In this document: positions 24,934 to 33,945 of the stretch, one piece after another | How the letters are laid out: every line of letters starts with the position of its first letter | Position numbering within the stretch: the stretch's first letter is position 1 | DNA from: Microcystis aeruginosa FD4 | GTDB lineage: Bacteria; Cyanobacteriota; Cyanobacteriia; Cyanobacteriales; Microcystaceae | Reading direction: 5' to 3' | Length of the DNA: 64,000 nt | Assembly (NCBI RefSeq): GCF_009792235.1 | Contig: NZ_CP046973.1 | Coordinates: forward strand, 5,208,001 to 5,272,000 | Notes under the pieces: model-generated | The model's database searches: none | Told to the model about the DNA's origin: nothing | The model's input: the letters and a program-made list of their open reading frames with translations, nothing else | Made by a program: the position numbers and the translations under genes

Positions 24934-26445
24934 ATGAGTAATCAGTACGATGCGATCGTGATTGGGTCGGGAATCGGGGGATTGGTGACAGCGACGCAAT
25001 TAGCGGCAAAAGGAGCAAAAGTCTTAGTTTTAGAGAGTTATCTGATTCCAGGGGGCAGCGCGGGTTATTTTGAACGAGAGGGTTATCGTTTTGATGTGGG
25101 TGCTTCGATGATTTTTGGTTTTGGCAAAAAGGGGACGACTAACCTCCTAACCAAAGCTTTAGCAGCGGTGGATATGAGTATCGAAACCATTGCCGATCCC
25201 GTCCAGATCCATTATCATCTCCCGGATGGATTAGACTTAAAAGTTCATCGCGACTACGAACAATTTTTACAGGAATTAATTAGCCATTTTCCCGCAGAAA
25301 AAACCGGTATCCGGCGCTTTTACGATGAATGCTGGCAGGTGTTTAATTGCCTCAATAGTATGGATTTACTATCGCTGGAAGAACCCCGCTATCTGACTAG
25401 GGTTTTTTTCCAGCATCCTTTATCCTGTTTGGGATTGGTCAAGTATTTACCCCAAAATGCGGGAGATGTGGCTAGAAAATATATTAAAGACCCGAAATTA
25501 TTGAAATTTATCGACATGGACTGTTATTGTTGGTCGGTAGTACCCGCCGATCGCACTCCGATGATTAATGCGGGAATGGTCTTTAGCGATCGCCATTACG
25601 GGGGAATTAACTATCCCCAAGGAGGAGTGGGACAGATTGCTCTCAAGTTAGTCGAGGGATTGGAAAAAGCTGGTGGTGAAATCCAGTATCAAGCGAGAGT
25701 AGCTGAGATTATTTTAGATGCAGGACGGGCGATCGGGGTAAAATTGACCAATGGTAAGGAATACTACGCTAAAAAGATTGTTTCTAATGCCACCCGTTGG
25801 GATACCTTCGAGAAACTACTCCCCCCGGAATCTCTCCCGGGCAGCGAAAAAAAATGGCAAAAACGCTATCAAAAATCCCCCAGTTTCCTGAGTTTGCATC
25901 TGGGAGTCAAGGCCGATGTGTTACCATCAGGAAGCGAATGTCACCATATTTTACTAGAAGATTGGGAAAACATGGAAGCAGAACAGGGAACTATCTTTGT
26001 TTCTATTCCTACCTTACTCGATCCTTCCCTAGCACCCCGGGACCATCATATCATTCATACTTTCACCCCTAGCTGGATCGATCAATGGCAAAAACTGACC
26101 CCCCAAGAATATCAACAGAAAAAAGAGGCCGCTGCTAATCGTCTCATCGATCGCCTGAAAAAACTGTTTCCCAAACTAGATACAGGATTAGATTATATCG
26201 AAATTGGCACGGCCCGCACCCATCGCCGCTTTTTGAATAGAATCGATGGCAGTTACGGCCCAATACCGCGAAGAAAACTGTTAGGCTTATTAGGAATGCC
26301 CTTTAATCGTACAGCTATTCCTAATCTTTATTGTGTGGGAGATAGTACCTTCCCCGGTCAAGGATTAAACGCGGTGGCCTTTTCCGGTTTTGCTTGTGGT
26401 CATCGTCTAGCGGTAGATCTCGGTTTACCTAGTCCCAGAGATTAA
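24934..26445 (+). CDS. crtH: Carotenoid (prolycopene) isomerase CrtH
   Basis: This 503-residue protein begins MSNQYDAIVIGSGIGGLVTA, with the FAD-binding G-S-G-I-G-G at residues 12-17. It continues PGGSAGYFEREGYRFDVGAS, a CrtI-type signature. The C-terminal FAD segment is IPNLYCVGDSTFPGQGLNAV followed by AFSGFACGHRLA, characteristic of CrtISO/CrtH. The enzyme converts poly-cis lycopene to all-trans lycopene. A GGGTTATG start context lies close to the ATG. The gene is complete and stands alone. Confidence 0.9.
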   Translation: MSNQYDAIVIGSGIGGLVTATQLAAKGAKVLVLESYLIPGGSAGYFEREGYRFDVGASMIFGFGKKGTTNLLTKALAAVDMSIETIADPVQIHYHLPDGLDLKVHRDYEQFLQELISHFPAEKTGIRRFYDECWQVFNCLNSMDLLSLEEPRYLTRVFFQHPLSCLGLVKYLPQNAGDVARKYIKDPKLLKFIDMDCYCWSVVPADRTPMINAGMVFSDRHYGGINYPQGGVGQIALKLVEGLEKAGGEIQYQARVAEIILDAGRAIGVKLTNGKEYYAKKIVSNATRWDTFEKLLPPESLPGSEKKWQKRYQKSPSFLSLHLGVKADVLPSGSECHHILLEDWENMEAEQGTIFVSIPTLLDPSLAPRDHHIIHTFTPSWIDQWQKLTPQEYQQKKEAAANRLIDRLKKLFPKLDTGLDYIEIGTARTHRRFLNRIDGSYGPIPRRKLLGLLGMPFNRTAIPNLYCVGDSTFPGQGLNAVAFSGFACGHRLAVDLGLPSPRD

Positions 26446-26775
26446 AAGCTGAAAATCAGGATTTTTACCAGCGAATTCTCAAACGGGAAGGTAACACTTG
26501 ACAGCGTTTCTCAGATGGATGAAGCGCATTTTTGCGACTGGAATCCTTACTTCGGCAAGGTTTAATCTATACTTCACCTTGACGAGAAATGCTGTGGATA
26601 TTAAGTAGGGAGGCACAATTATTTGTAGGATGGGTTAGCGGTAGCGTAAAATGATTGGGCGTTGGGTTTCATGCTTCAACCCAACCTACGTTCATCTGAT
26701 AACTGATAACTGATAACTGATAACTGATAACTGATAACTGATAACTGATAACTGATAACTGATAAATGATAACTG
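26446..26775. other. Spacer with repeats before ABC1 kinase
   Basis: No gene was found here. The region has a CAGCGTTTCTCAGATGG and CTTGACGAGAAATGCTGTGG pair (a loose inverted repeat) and ends in the heptamer array described separately. Confidence 0.4.
26697..26775. repeat. Heptamer array TGATAAC, about 11 copies
   Basis: The 7-base unit TGATAAC is repeated head to tail and ends next to the ATG of the ABC1 kinase gene at 26776. One unit reads TGATAAA. Arrays of the same unit are at 19403-19441 and 36551-36602 in reverse complement. Confidence 0.9.
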
Positions 26776-28455
26776 ATGCTTACTCCTTTTGATTCCCCCA
26801 AATCTTTACATTGGCAGCAAAGTTTGCGATCGCCAATTGTTCGTCAATTGGAGATATTTAGCTTTACAACGCAGTTTTTGACTTTTTTGCTCTGGGATCG
26901 TTTAACGGGGGCTAATAGGGGCAAAAAACGGCAAAGGAGAGCGCAATGGTTAGTTGATCGCCTCATGAATTTGGGACCAACTTTTATTAAAATTGGGCAA
27001 TCTTTATCGACGCGAGCAGATTTAATTCCGCTCGAATATATCGAACAATTAACCCAATTACAGGATCGGGTTCCCGAATTTAATAGTCAAGAAGCGATCC
27101 GAGTTATTGAAACAGAATTAGGACAACCCCTAGATAATTTATTTGAAAGTTTTAGCGTTTCTCCCCTCGCTTGTGCCAGTTTAGGACAAGTGCATCGAGC
27201 GCGGTTATTAAGTGGGGAAGAAGTCGTTATTAAGGTACAAAGACCGAATCTAGAAGGACTATTTAATCTCGATTTTGAATTGTTGCATCGTCTCACCCGT
27301 TGGTTAAATATTTTCCCTGCGGTGAAAAAATATAACTTAGAAGCTATCTATCAAGAATTCTTTGAACTACTCTTTCAAGAAATCGATTATATTCATGAGG
27401 GCAAAAATGCTGATCGCTTTCGGGAAAATTTTAAGAATTATCCCCAGGTAAAAGTTCCTTTAGTTTACTGGCAATATACCACCCGCAAGGTATTAACTTT
27501 GGAGTATGTGCCGGGGATTAAAGTCGATGATCGAGAGACTTTACTAGCTAATAATATTAACGTAGATGGGATTATTCAACTGGGTATCTGTTCCTATCTC
27601 AAACAACTATTACAGGATGGTTTTTTCCAATCAGACCCCCATCCGGGTAATATGGCAGTTAGTCAGGAAGGGGAGTTAATTTTCTACGATTTCGGCACTA
27701 TGTTCGAGTTAAAGTCCGTCGCTAAAGATCAAATGATCGAAACCTTTTTCGCTATCTTGAGAAAGGATACGGAAACAGTCTTAAAAACTTTGATATATAT
27801 GGGGTTAATTGAACCCGTTGTAGATCTACAACCCGTACGAAATATCGTGCAGTTTCTTTTAGATGAATTTCGCGATAAACCGGTAGATGTGAGGGTCTTT
27901 GAACAAATTAGCGATCAAGTGTATTTAATGTTTAAACAGCAACCTTTTCGCTTACCTCCCCAAATGACTTTTATTATTAAATCTGTCACCACTTTGGATG
28001 GGATTGCCCGCTCTTTAGATCCCCAGTATAATTTATTAGCAGCTAGTCAACCTTTTGTAAAAAGTCTAGCGGTATCGGGAGGAACTACCAACACAATGCT
28101 TACCCTAGCTAATCAAGCGCGCACTTTTCTTAAACAACAATGGCAAAAAGGTAATAAAAACGAGAGAATGATCCGTCAGTTAGAGGAAAAAATCGAGCGA
28201 GGAAATTTAGTTTTTCAAGTTAAGTCACGGGAAACTGAACGACTCCTGAAAAAAATTTATCTGGCAATTAAAATATTAATTAATGTTTGTTTATTGGGAT
28301 TTAGCATTATCTCAGCCATATTTTTATTAGACAGCAACTATAGCAAAGTAGCCATTATTCCCTTCAGTCTAGCGGGGTTATTTGGTTTATTTTTTCTGCG
28401 TTCTTCCATGGCTTTATTGATTCAGGAAAGATTAGATAAAATGCTAGACAAGTAA
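26776..28455 (+). CDS. ABC1/UbiB-family atypical kinase
   Basis: This 559-residue protein has the ABC1 order. The K-x-G-Q motif is GPTFIKIGQSLSTRADLIP, the A-rich loop is PLACASLGQVHRARL, and the lysine segment is EEVVIKVQRPNL. The catalytic site is FFQSDPHPGNMAV and the metal site is FYDFGTM. Two membrane spans form the C terminus (INVCLLGFSIISAIFLLDSN, VAIIPFSLAGLFGLFFL). Such proteins regulate prenylquinone synthesis. The start is directly at the heptamer array, so the transcript leader must contain it. Confidence 0.9.
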   Translation: MLTPFDSPKSLHWQQSLRSPIVRQLEIFSFTTQFLTFLLWDRLTGANRGKKRQRRAQWLVDRLMNLGPTFIKIGQSLSTRADLIPLEYIEQLTQLQDRVPEFNSQEAIRVIETELGQPLDNLFESFSVSPLACASLGQVHRARLLSGEEVVIKVQRPNLEGLFNLDFELLHRLTRWLNIFPAVKKYNLEAIYQEFFELLFQEIDYIHEGKNADRFRENFKNYPQVKVPLVYWQYTTRKVLTLEYVPGIKVDDRETLLANNINVDGIIQLGICSYLKQLLQDGFFQSDPHPGNMAVSQEGELIFYDFGTMFELKSVAKDQMIETFFAILRKDTETVLKTLIYMGLIEPVVDLQPVRNIVQFLLDEFRDKPVDVRVFEQISDQVYLMFKQQPFRLPPQMTFIIKSVTTLDGIARSLDPQYNLLAASQPFVKSLAVSGGTTNTMLTLANQARTFLKQQWQKGNKNERMIRQLEEKIERGNLVFQVKSRETERLLKKIYLAIKILINVCLLGFSIISAIFLLDSNYSKVAIIPFSLAGLFGLFFLRSSMALLIQERLDKMLDK

Positions 28456-28598
28456 ATAATTATCATCTTTAATTAGTAGATGGTTTTTGTTATCCGCAAC
28501 AAAAATTAAAGTTTGACAGGCTGTCTGTTGACAAAATTTTCCAGAAGTTATCATAATGAAAATGTTTTCATTGCACCCAGCAGCAAAAGGACAAGAAA

Positions 28599-29084
28599 AT
28601 GTTATTAAAATCTTTAGCCCTTGGTTCCCTTGTGGGATTATCCTTAGTTACATCTATCCCAGTCTTGGCTAATCCTACCCTTTCTCCAGTACAAACTAAC
28701 GAAGCAATAATCGCTGTCGGTCAACAAAAATCCGATTTATTTGTTAATTTAACCACCGATGATCCTTGGCGAGCTGCAATGGCCATTGGTGTCGCCACCA
28801 ATATGCTAAAAAAAGGTCACTCAACCACCATTTTTTTGAATATTACAGGGGTACACCTGGCAGCGACGACCATTCCTCAACACACTAACGGTATCACCGG
28901 TAAAACCCTGCAAGCAATGTTAGTAGATTTCATCAGTCAAGGGGGAAAAGTCTTAATTTGTCCCTCCTGCATGAAACAAGCAGCCATAAAACCCGAAGAG
29001 CTAATTGCCGGTGTGGTGACAAGTTCCCCCGATTCCCTAGAAGCAAATTTATTTAAGGAAACGGTTAAAGTAATTAGCTGGTAA
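28599..29084 (+). CDS. Exported DsrE-like protein
   Basis: This 161-residue protein has a signal peptide (MLLKSLALGSLVGLSLVTSI...VLA). A DsrE/DsrF-like domain follows, with DDPWRAAMAIGVATNMLKKG and the cysteine site VLICPSCMKQAAIKPEELI. DsrE-type proteins carry sulfur on such cysteines. Export of one is less usual and fits a periplasmic thiol role. It has an AAAAGGACAAGAAA ribosome site and is complete. Confidence 0.75.
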   Translation: MLLKSLALGSLVGLSLVTSIPVLANPTLSPVQTNEAIIAVGQQKSDLFVNLTTDDPWRAAMAIGVATNMLKKGHSTTIFLNITGVHLAATTIPQHTNGITGKTLQAMLVDFISQGGKVLICPSCMKQAAIKPEELIAGVVTSSPDSLEANLFKETVKVISW

Positions 29085-29151
29085 ATCTAGCATTTTCTAG
29101 AGAATCTAGAGGATGCATCTCAATTTTGTCTGAGATGCAGCTACTGCTATC

Positions 29152-29478
29152 TCACTTTTTAGCATAGAGTTCCGTGGGAATATTTTCTTCATCTTCCACT
29201 TCTGTCTGCGCTACATAATAGAATTTTAGGTCATCGAGCATATCAGTGATTGCTCTTTCTACAGCAATTCTTATTCTTAATCTTCGGGTGTGGGGATCGT
29301 GATATTTCTCTGCCAAAGTTTTGAAACTGCGCGGCAAAAGTTGGATAGCATTATTCATGACTCGATCGATTTTAGTCTCCGAGAGATATTGACGAAAGGA
29401 AGCAGGTAAATTCCTTAACTGTTCCTTAACTTCTACTATCACTAATTGCTCAACAAAATTGAGAGAAGGTTGGTTCAT
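29152..29478 (-). CDS. Conserved small protein, ComFB-like fold possible
   Basis: This 108-residue helical protein begins MNQPSLNFVEQLVIVEVKEQ. Its central IDRVMNNAIQLLPRSFKTL resembles the V-x-x-A-L-N-x-L-P-P motif of ComFB-like proteins. It lacks their usual cysteines and ends with a charged tail. The gene stands alone between the DsrE and tocopherol cyclase genes. The ComFB suggestion is weak. Confidence 0.5.
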   Translation of the reverse strand: MNQPSLNFVEQLVIVEVKEQLRNLPASFRQYLSETKIDRVMNNAIQLLPRSFKTLAEKYHDPHTRRLRIRIAVERAITDMLDDLKFYYVAQTEVEDEENIPTELYAKK

Positions 29479-29571
29479 GAAGCAATTTTTTAGCGATCAA
29501 AAACTAATTCTATGTTAATACCGATCAATCAAGAATAGAGTGATATTCTCCCGTCGCAATGGTGATTTAAC

Positions 29572-30630
29572 TCACCGTTTTATCCATGCTGATGGCCAAA
29601 TACCGCCAATTTCGAGACCAGCTAGACCACTAGAAGCATTTATAATAATTTTACCACGACTATCAGCCAATTTTATCGATAATTTACCTTTGAGGGTATC
29701 TTGACAAGCAAAACAGAGACCTTTTTCTGTGGGTACACGCACGCGATCGGGAGGATAATCACTGATACCGATTAAGACAATGGTATAATTCTCGTTAGTT
29801 GCCCTCATTTCCCAGTATCCCCAGGGTTGCACTGTCCAACTTAGTTGAGAATTCCAGATATCAAACTTATAAAAGCGATTTTGCCAGTGAATACCGATAA
29901 TTCCCACCGATTCCGTCCAGTGGAGAACTTTCCGGGTAGAACCCACTGCGGTTAAGGTTAAATCGGGATTTTCAGGGAAAGCATTACAATTAATCCAAAA
30001 CCACTTTTCGGGGAAAGAATAACCCCAATTTTTTTCGCTATAAAAAGGTACATTCTCAAATTGGTAATTTTTTCCCCGATAGGTAATCATTCCCGTTGCT
30101 AAACCATGAGCAGTTAAAATCTGCCAACCCGGGTCAAAAATCGGTAAATAAGATAATATTCCTGCTGTTGCTTGGGGTGGACGCTTGTTATCTCCCCAAC
30201 TGTACCTAGTTTCAATGCGATAATCCCATTGACAGATTTCTCCAGTGACGGGATCATAAATTCGTCCTTGCTGCTGGTTTGCTGTTGCTTGATAACCTTC
30301 TCGAATAGACTCAAAAAAATCTGACGGAGAAAGCAGACGGGGACGGGTTTTTAAGTTAGTTTTTCCCCAATGGATAATGGCTAATTCCTGACGACTTGCC
30401 CAAAATTGATCCGTATCGGGAAAAGTGCGACCAAGATAATTAGATTCTATGGCTAAAATTTGTACTGCTCCACCGCTATTGACTTGACCGCCGCTTGGGT
30501 CTTGTATAGAATACATAAAGGCGAATCCGTCGGCTAATTGCGGAATCATGACTCGGAAGTACCAACCTTCAAAGAATCGGGGAGTGATACCATCCCAATG
30601 GTAACCAGAATGAGGGGGTTGTGAAGACAT
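29572..30630 (-). CDS. Tocopherol cyclase
   Basis: The product from the ATG at 30630 begins MSSQPPHSGYHWDGITPRFF and EGWYFRVMIP, the conserved opening of the plant VTE1 and cyanobacterial tocopherol cyclase family. Other blocks are FMYSIQDPSGG, NVPFYSEKNWGYSFPEKWFW and GLEIGGIWPSAW. The enzyme forms the chromanol ring of tocopherol. A longer start at 30666 would overlap the divergent gene and lacks the family pattern. The start codon is only two bases from that of the divergent kinase. Confidence 0.9.
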   Translation of the reverse strand: MSSQPPHSGYHWDGITPRFFEGWYFRVMIPQLADGFAFMYSIQDPSGGQVNSGGAVQILAIESNYLGRTFPDTDQFWASRQELAIIHWGKTNLKTRPRLLSPSDFFESIREGYQATANQQQGRIYDPVTGEICQWDYRIETRYSWGDNKRPPQATAGILSYLPIFDPGWQILTAHGLATGMITYRGKNYQFENVPFYSEKNWGYSFPEKWFWINCNAFPENPDLTLTAVGSTRKVLHWTESVGIIGIHWQNRFYKFDIWNSQLSWTVQPWGYWEMRATNENYTIVLIGISDYPPDRVRVPTEKGLCFACQDTLKGKLSIKLADSRGKIIINASSGLAGLEIGGIWPSAWIKR

Positions 30631-30632
30631 CA

Positions 30633-31883
30633 ATGGGTTTATCTTTAGGTATTGATTTTGGCACATCGGGAGCGCGAGCGATTGCTATTGATTCTAGCAA
30701 AAATATCGTCGCTGAGGTTCATTATCCCTTCACTAATGCCAATTTTCAGGATTGGCAAAAGTCCCTATTTTATTTATTGGATAATCTAGGGGATTCGGTG
30801 CGTTCAGAACTTAAATCGATCGCGATTAATGGTACTTCCTCGACGGTGTTATTATGTGATAATTGGGGTAATCCTCTTTCTCAGGCAATATTATACAATG
30901 ACGGGCGAGGAATTGCATTTTTAGAAGCAATTAAAGCTATAGCACCCCCTCACCATCCCGTGATTAGTGCTACCTCCAGTTTAGCTAAATTACTTTGGTG
31001 GAGTGAACAAGAAATTTTTTCGCAAGCGCGTTATTTTCTCTCGCAAGCGGATTGGTTAGCATTTCTGCTGCACGGTAAACTGGGAATCAGTGACTATCAC
31101 AATGCCTTAAAGTTAGGTTATGATCTCGAAAATCTCTGTTATCCCGATTGGTTAGAGAATTTACCGATGTTTAATTTATTACCGGAAATTTTTGCCCCGG
31201 GTACAGCGATCGATACTATTAAACCGGATTTAGTGACTCGTTTTGCTATCCCGAAAGATTGTTTAATTTATACGGGAACCACCGACAGCATAGCGGCATT
31301 TTTAGCCAGTGGTGCTAATTCTTTAGGAGCTGCGGTGACATCTTTAGGTTCAACTTTAGTTTTAAAATTATTAAGTAGCCAGAAAGTTGATGATAGTAAC
31401 TATGGCATCTATAGTCATCGTTTAGGAAATTTGTGGTTAACTGGTGGGGCATCCAATACGGGAGGAGCAGTGTTAAAGAAGTTTTTTTCTGATCAAGAAT
31501 TGAGAAATTATAGTTTAGCAATAGATGGACAAAAAGAAAGTAATTTAGATTATTATCCTCTACTAAAAGCGGGCGAGCGCTTTCCAATTAATGATCCTTT
31601 TTTACCCGCAAAACTGACTCCTCGCCCCGATAATCCTCTAGAATTTTTGCATGGTTTACTAGAAAGTATTGCCCGCATTGAAGCTTTAGGTTATCAGCGT
31701 TTACAGGAATTGGGGGCCAATAAATTAGAGCGAGTTTATAGTGCGGGTGGTGGGGCAAAAAATCCGACTTGGAGAATAATTCGTCAGCGTCATTTAGGGG
31801 TTCCCGTGCTTTTATCTAAACAGGATCAAGCGGCCTATGGTACTGCCCTATTAGCACAGCAATCGGTTACGCTATTGAAATAG
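30633..31883 (+). CDS. FGGY sugar kinase, D-ribulose kinase-like
   Basis: From the ATG at 30633 the protein begins MGLSLGIDFGTSGARAIAID, the FGGY phosphate-1 motif. Further blocks are AINGTSSTVLLCDNWGNPLS, YTGTTDSIAAFLASGA and YSAGGGAKNPTWRIIRQRHL. At about 417 residues it is shorter than normal xylulokinases. It matches the cyanobacterial and plant AtXK-1/SePSK group, shown to prefer D-ribulose. A GTG at 30621 would overlap the divergent start. Substrate is inferred from the subgroup. Confidence 0.8.
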   Translation: MGLSLGIDFGTSGARAIAIDSSKNIVAEVHYPFTNANFQDWQKSLFYLLDNLGDSVRSELKSIAINGTSSTVLLCDNWGNPLSQAILYNDGRGIAFLEAIKAIAPPHHPVISATSSLAKLLWWSEQEIFSQARYFLSQADWLAFLLHGKLGISDYHNALKLGYDLENLCYPDWLENLPMFNLLPEIFAPGTAIDTIKPDLVTRFAIPKDCLIYTGTTDSIAAFLASGANSLGAAVTSLGSTLVLKLLSSQKVDDSNYGIYSHRLGNLWLTGGASNTGGAVLKKFFSDQELRNYSLAIDGQKESNLDYYPLLKAGERFPINDPFLPAKLTPRPDNPLEFLHGLLESIARIEALGYQRLQELGANKLERVYSAGGGAKNPTWRIIRQRHLGVPVLLSKQDQAAYGTALLAQQSVTLLK

Positions 31884-32089
31884 GGTTTGCGGCAAAAAGT
31901 TTGTTGGTGGGGCTACGAGTCAGAATTCAGGAGTCGGGAGATAGGGTGATAGGGATTTGGGGGTTTAGGGTGTTGAGGTGTTAGAGTTTTAGTTGAAATT
32001 CCCCCACTTCCCCACTTCCCCACTTCCCCATTTCCCCATTTCCCCATTTCCCCACTTCCCCACACCCCACACCCTACACCCTTCGTTAA
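31884..32089. repeat. Octamer CCCCACTT repeats and MITE end
   Basis: The first 50 bases contain AGGGTTTGCGGCAAAAAG, an end of the 240-bp MITE family. From about 32004 to 32062 the 8-base unit CCCCACTT/CCCCATTT is repeated in tandem. No gene is present. Confidence 0.65.
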
Positions 32090-32671
32090 TTAACCATAAT
32101 AGGGTGGCTCATTACCCGGTTTCCATTTGATATTACAGCCTAAACTGGGTTTTTGCTCCGTCGGTACTGGTTGACCGCTTAAAACCTTGTCAATAGCGGC
32201 ACGGAGATCTTTGCCTGTCACCGGTACGCCATTACTAGGACGACTATCATCCAATTGACCGCGATAGACTAGGCTGCGCTGACTATCAAAGAGGAAAAAA
32301 TCGGGGGTACAGGCTGCCGTGTAAGCTTTCGCCACTGCTTGGCTTTCGTCATAGCATAAATTGAATTTAAAGTCAAGGGTTATCGCCATTTTTTTCAAAT
32401 TTTCGGGCGAATCATCGGGATATTTCTCCACATCATTAGAACTAATTGCGAGGATGCCCAGATTGGTGTTAGCATAATCGCGACCTAGACGGGTAAGTTC
32501 TTCTTGAATGTGTTTAACAAAGGGACAATGTTCAGAGAGGAAGATGACTAACAGAGCGGTTTTAGCCGCAAAGCTGTCCAGAGAGATAGTTTCACCCGAA
32601 ACCACATCGGGTAGGGCAAAACTGGGGGCTTTTGTCCCCAAATCTAACATTGTGGACTCGGTGCGTGCCAT
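32090..32671 (-). CDS. Thioredoxin-like (AhpC/TSA) family protein
   Basis: This 193-residue protein begins MARTESTMLDLGTKAPSFAL and probably starts at the Met of MLDLGTKAP in practice. It has LLVIFLSEHCPFVKHIQEEL, in which C-P-F-V replaces the C-x-x-C of thioredoxins, so only one Cys of the pair is present. A cis-Pro region, AYTAACTPDFFLFD, follows. It resembles the resolvase-like peroxiredoxin or ResA group common in cyanobacteria. It is cytosolic, with no signal peptide. The reductant and target are unknown. Confidence 0.75.
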   Translation of the reverse strand: MARTESTMLDLGTKAPSFALPDVVSGETISLDSFAAKTALLVIFLSEHCPFVKHIQEELTRLGRDYANTNLGILAISSNDVEKYPDDSPENLKKMAITLDFKFNLCYDESQAVAKAYTAACTPDFFLFDSQRSLVYRGQLDDSRPSNGVPVTGKDLRAAIDKVLSGQPVPTEQKPSLGCNIKWKPGNEPPYYG

Positions 32672-32967
32672 AAAGTTTATACTCTTTTCTATAGGGAGGA
32701 CTGAGATTTTTATAACATTTCACGCTTCATCGCGCAAATTTAAGGCCTTAACCCGCATCAGTAATCAGTAAACAGTAAACAGTAATCAGTGAACTGATAA
32801 GCCATTGACCTATCTAAATTACTGGTTAATATTGTCTATGAGCAGGGAGAAGGGAGATAGGGAAGTGGGGAGAAGGGTGTAGAGAGCAGAAAGAAAAAGC
32901 CAACTACTGACTCCTGACTCCTGACCCCACAGTTAACCTTAATTTTGTCCAACTACTTAGAGGTTTT

Positions 32968-33784
32968 ATGGCGTTTATTCTCATCAAAGGTAGATTTACC
33001 CCACAATTCGGTCAACCCGATGGGGATTCTGTCCGTTTTTTGGCAAACAATCGTCGCCTATTATTTGAATTAGAAGGTCGAAGACCGAATATTTCTCGTG
33101 ATAACGGCACTGTGCAGTTACGTTTCGAGGGTATCGACGCAATCGAAAAAGGGGCAATTAAACCTTTATCGACTCAAGCTAAAGAGAATATGCTCGATTT
33201 AATCGGTTACGATTCAAAATAATAATCCCACCCCCAAGGGCTATATTCTAGCGCGCATGGTGGATGACAGTTCTGGTCGTCCGATTTGTTTCGTTTTCGC
33301 AGGAAATACCGAGCGAGAAGATGGAGATGAAGTATTTTTAGATGCTAACCTACTGAGAGATTCCGTCAATTATCGGCAGGTACTAGAGGGTTATGCCTAC
33401 CCCTTATATTACAATACGCTTTTTACCCAATTGCGACAAGAATTCAACAAAGCTTTAGCAGTGGCTAAGAAAGATAAAAAAGGTTATTGGCCTAGTGATA
33501 AAACTTTAACGGGAGTTACTGTTAAAAATAAGGATGACTTGAAAACAATCGATCCAATTTGGCCAAAATTATGGCGGCGATTGGAGGAGTATTTTCGTTC
33601 AGCAGATTCTCTAGCAGGATTTATCGATTTTCTCGAGGTTAAAAATGAGAGAATCGATATTCTTTCAGAAATGGAGGAAAGAGGACTGCAAGATATCGTC
33701 GCTGTCCAGGGAAATCTTGTTAAACTTACCGAATCTCCTGAAAATATTCGCGTAGTCGGTAAAGCAGGTCGTCGCGGCCGTTAA
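32968..33784 (+). pseudogene. SNase-like nuclease gene, frameshifted
   Basis: The first part begins MAFILIKGRFTPQFGQPDGD and has VQLRFEGIDAIEKGAIKPLS, resembling the R-x-x-G-I-D-A-x-E segment of staphylococcal-nuclease-like domains. It stops with TAA near 33220. The next frame continues NPTPKGYILARMVDDSSGRP and runs 175 further residues to GRRGR. A single base change in the AAAATAATAAT run near 33217-33226 would restore one 270-residue protein. It is complete otherwise. Nuclease activity is an inference. Confidence 0.6.
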
Positions 33785-33945
33785 ATAAGCAAACATCCCC
33801 CTTAAACCCTATTTAGTTCACCTGTATAAGTAAGGGTTGAGTACCATTCAACCCCTCTTTCTTTCCTGCCCTTATCAAAGTGTTTATCTTGACTCTAATC
33901 TCGGAATTTAGCAACAGTTTTCTGTCCTTATATCCCGGAATTAAC

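Noticed and set aside
26697..26775. Possible CRISPR or phage att site in the TGATAAC array
   Set aside because: The unit is only seven bases and repeats without spacers; the same unit occurs in several places.
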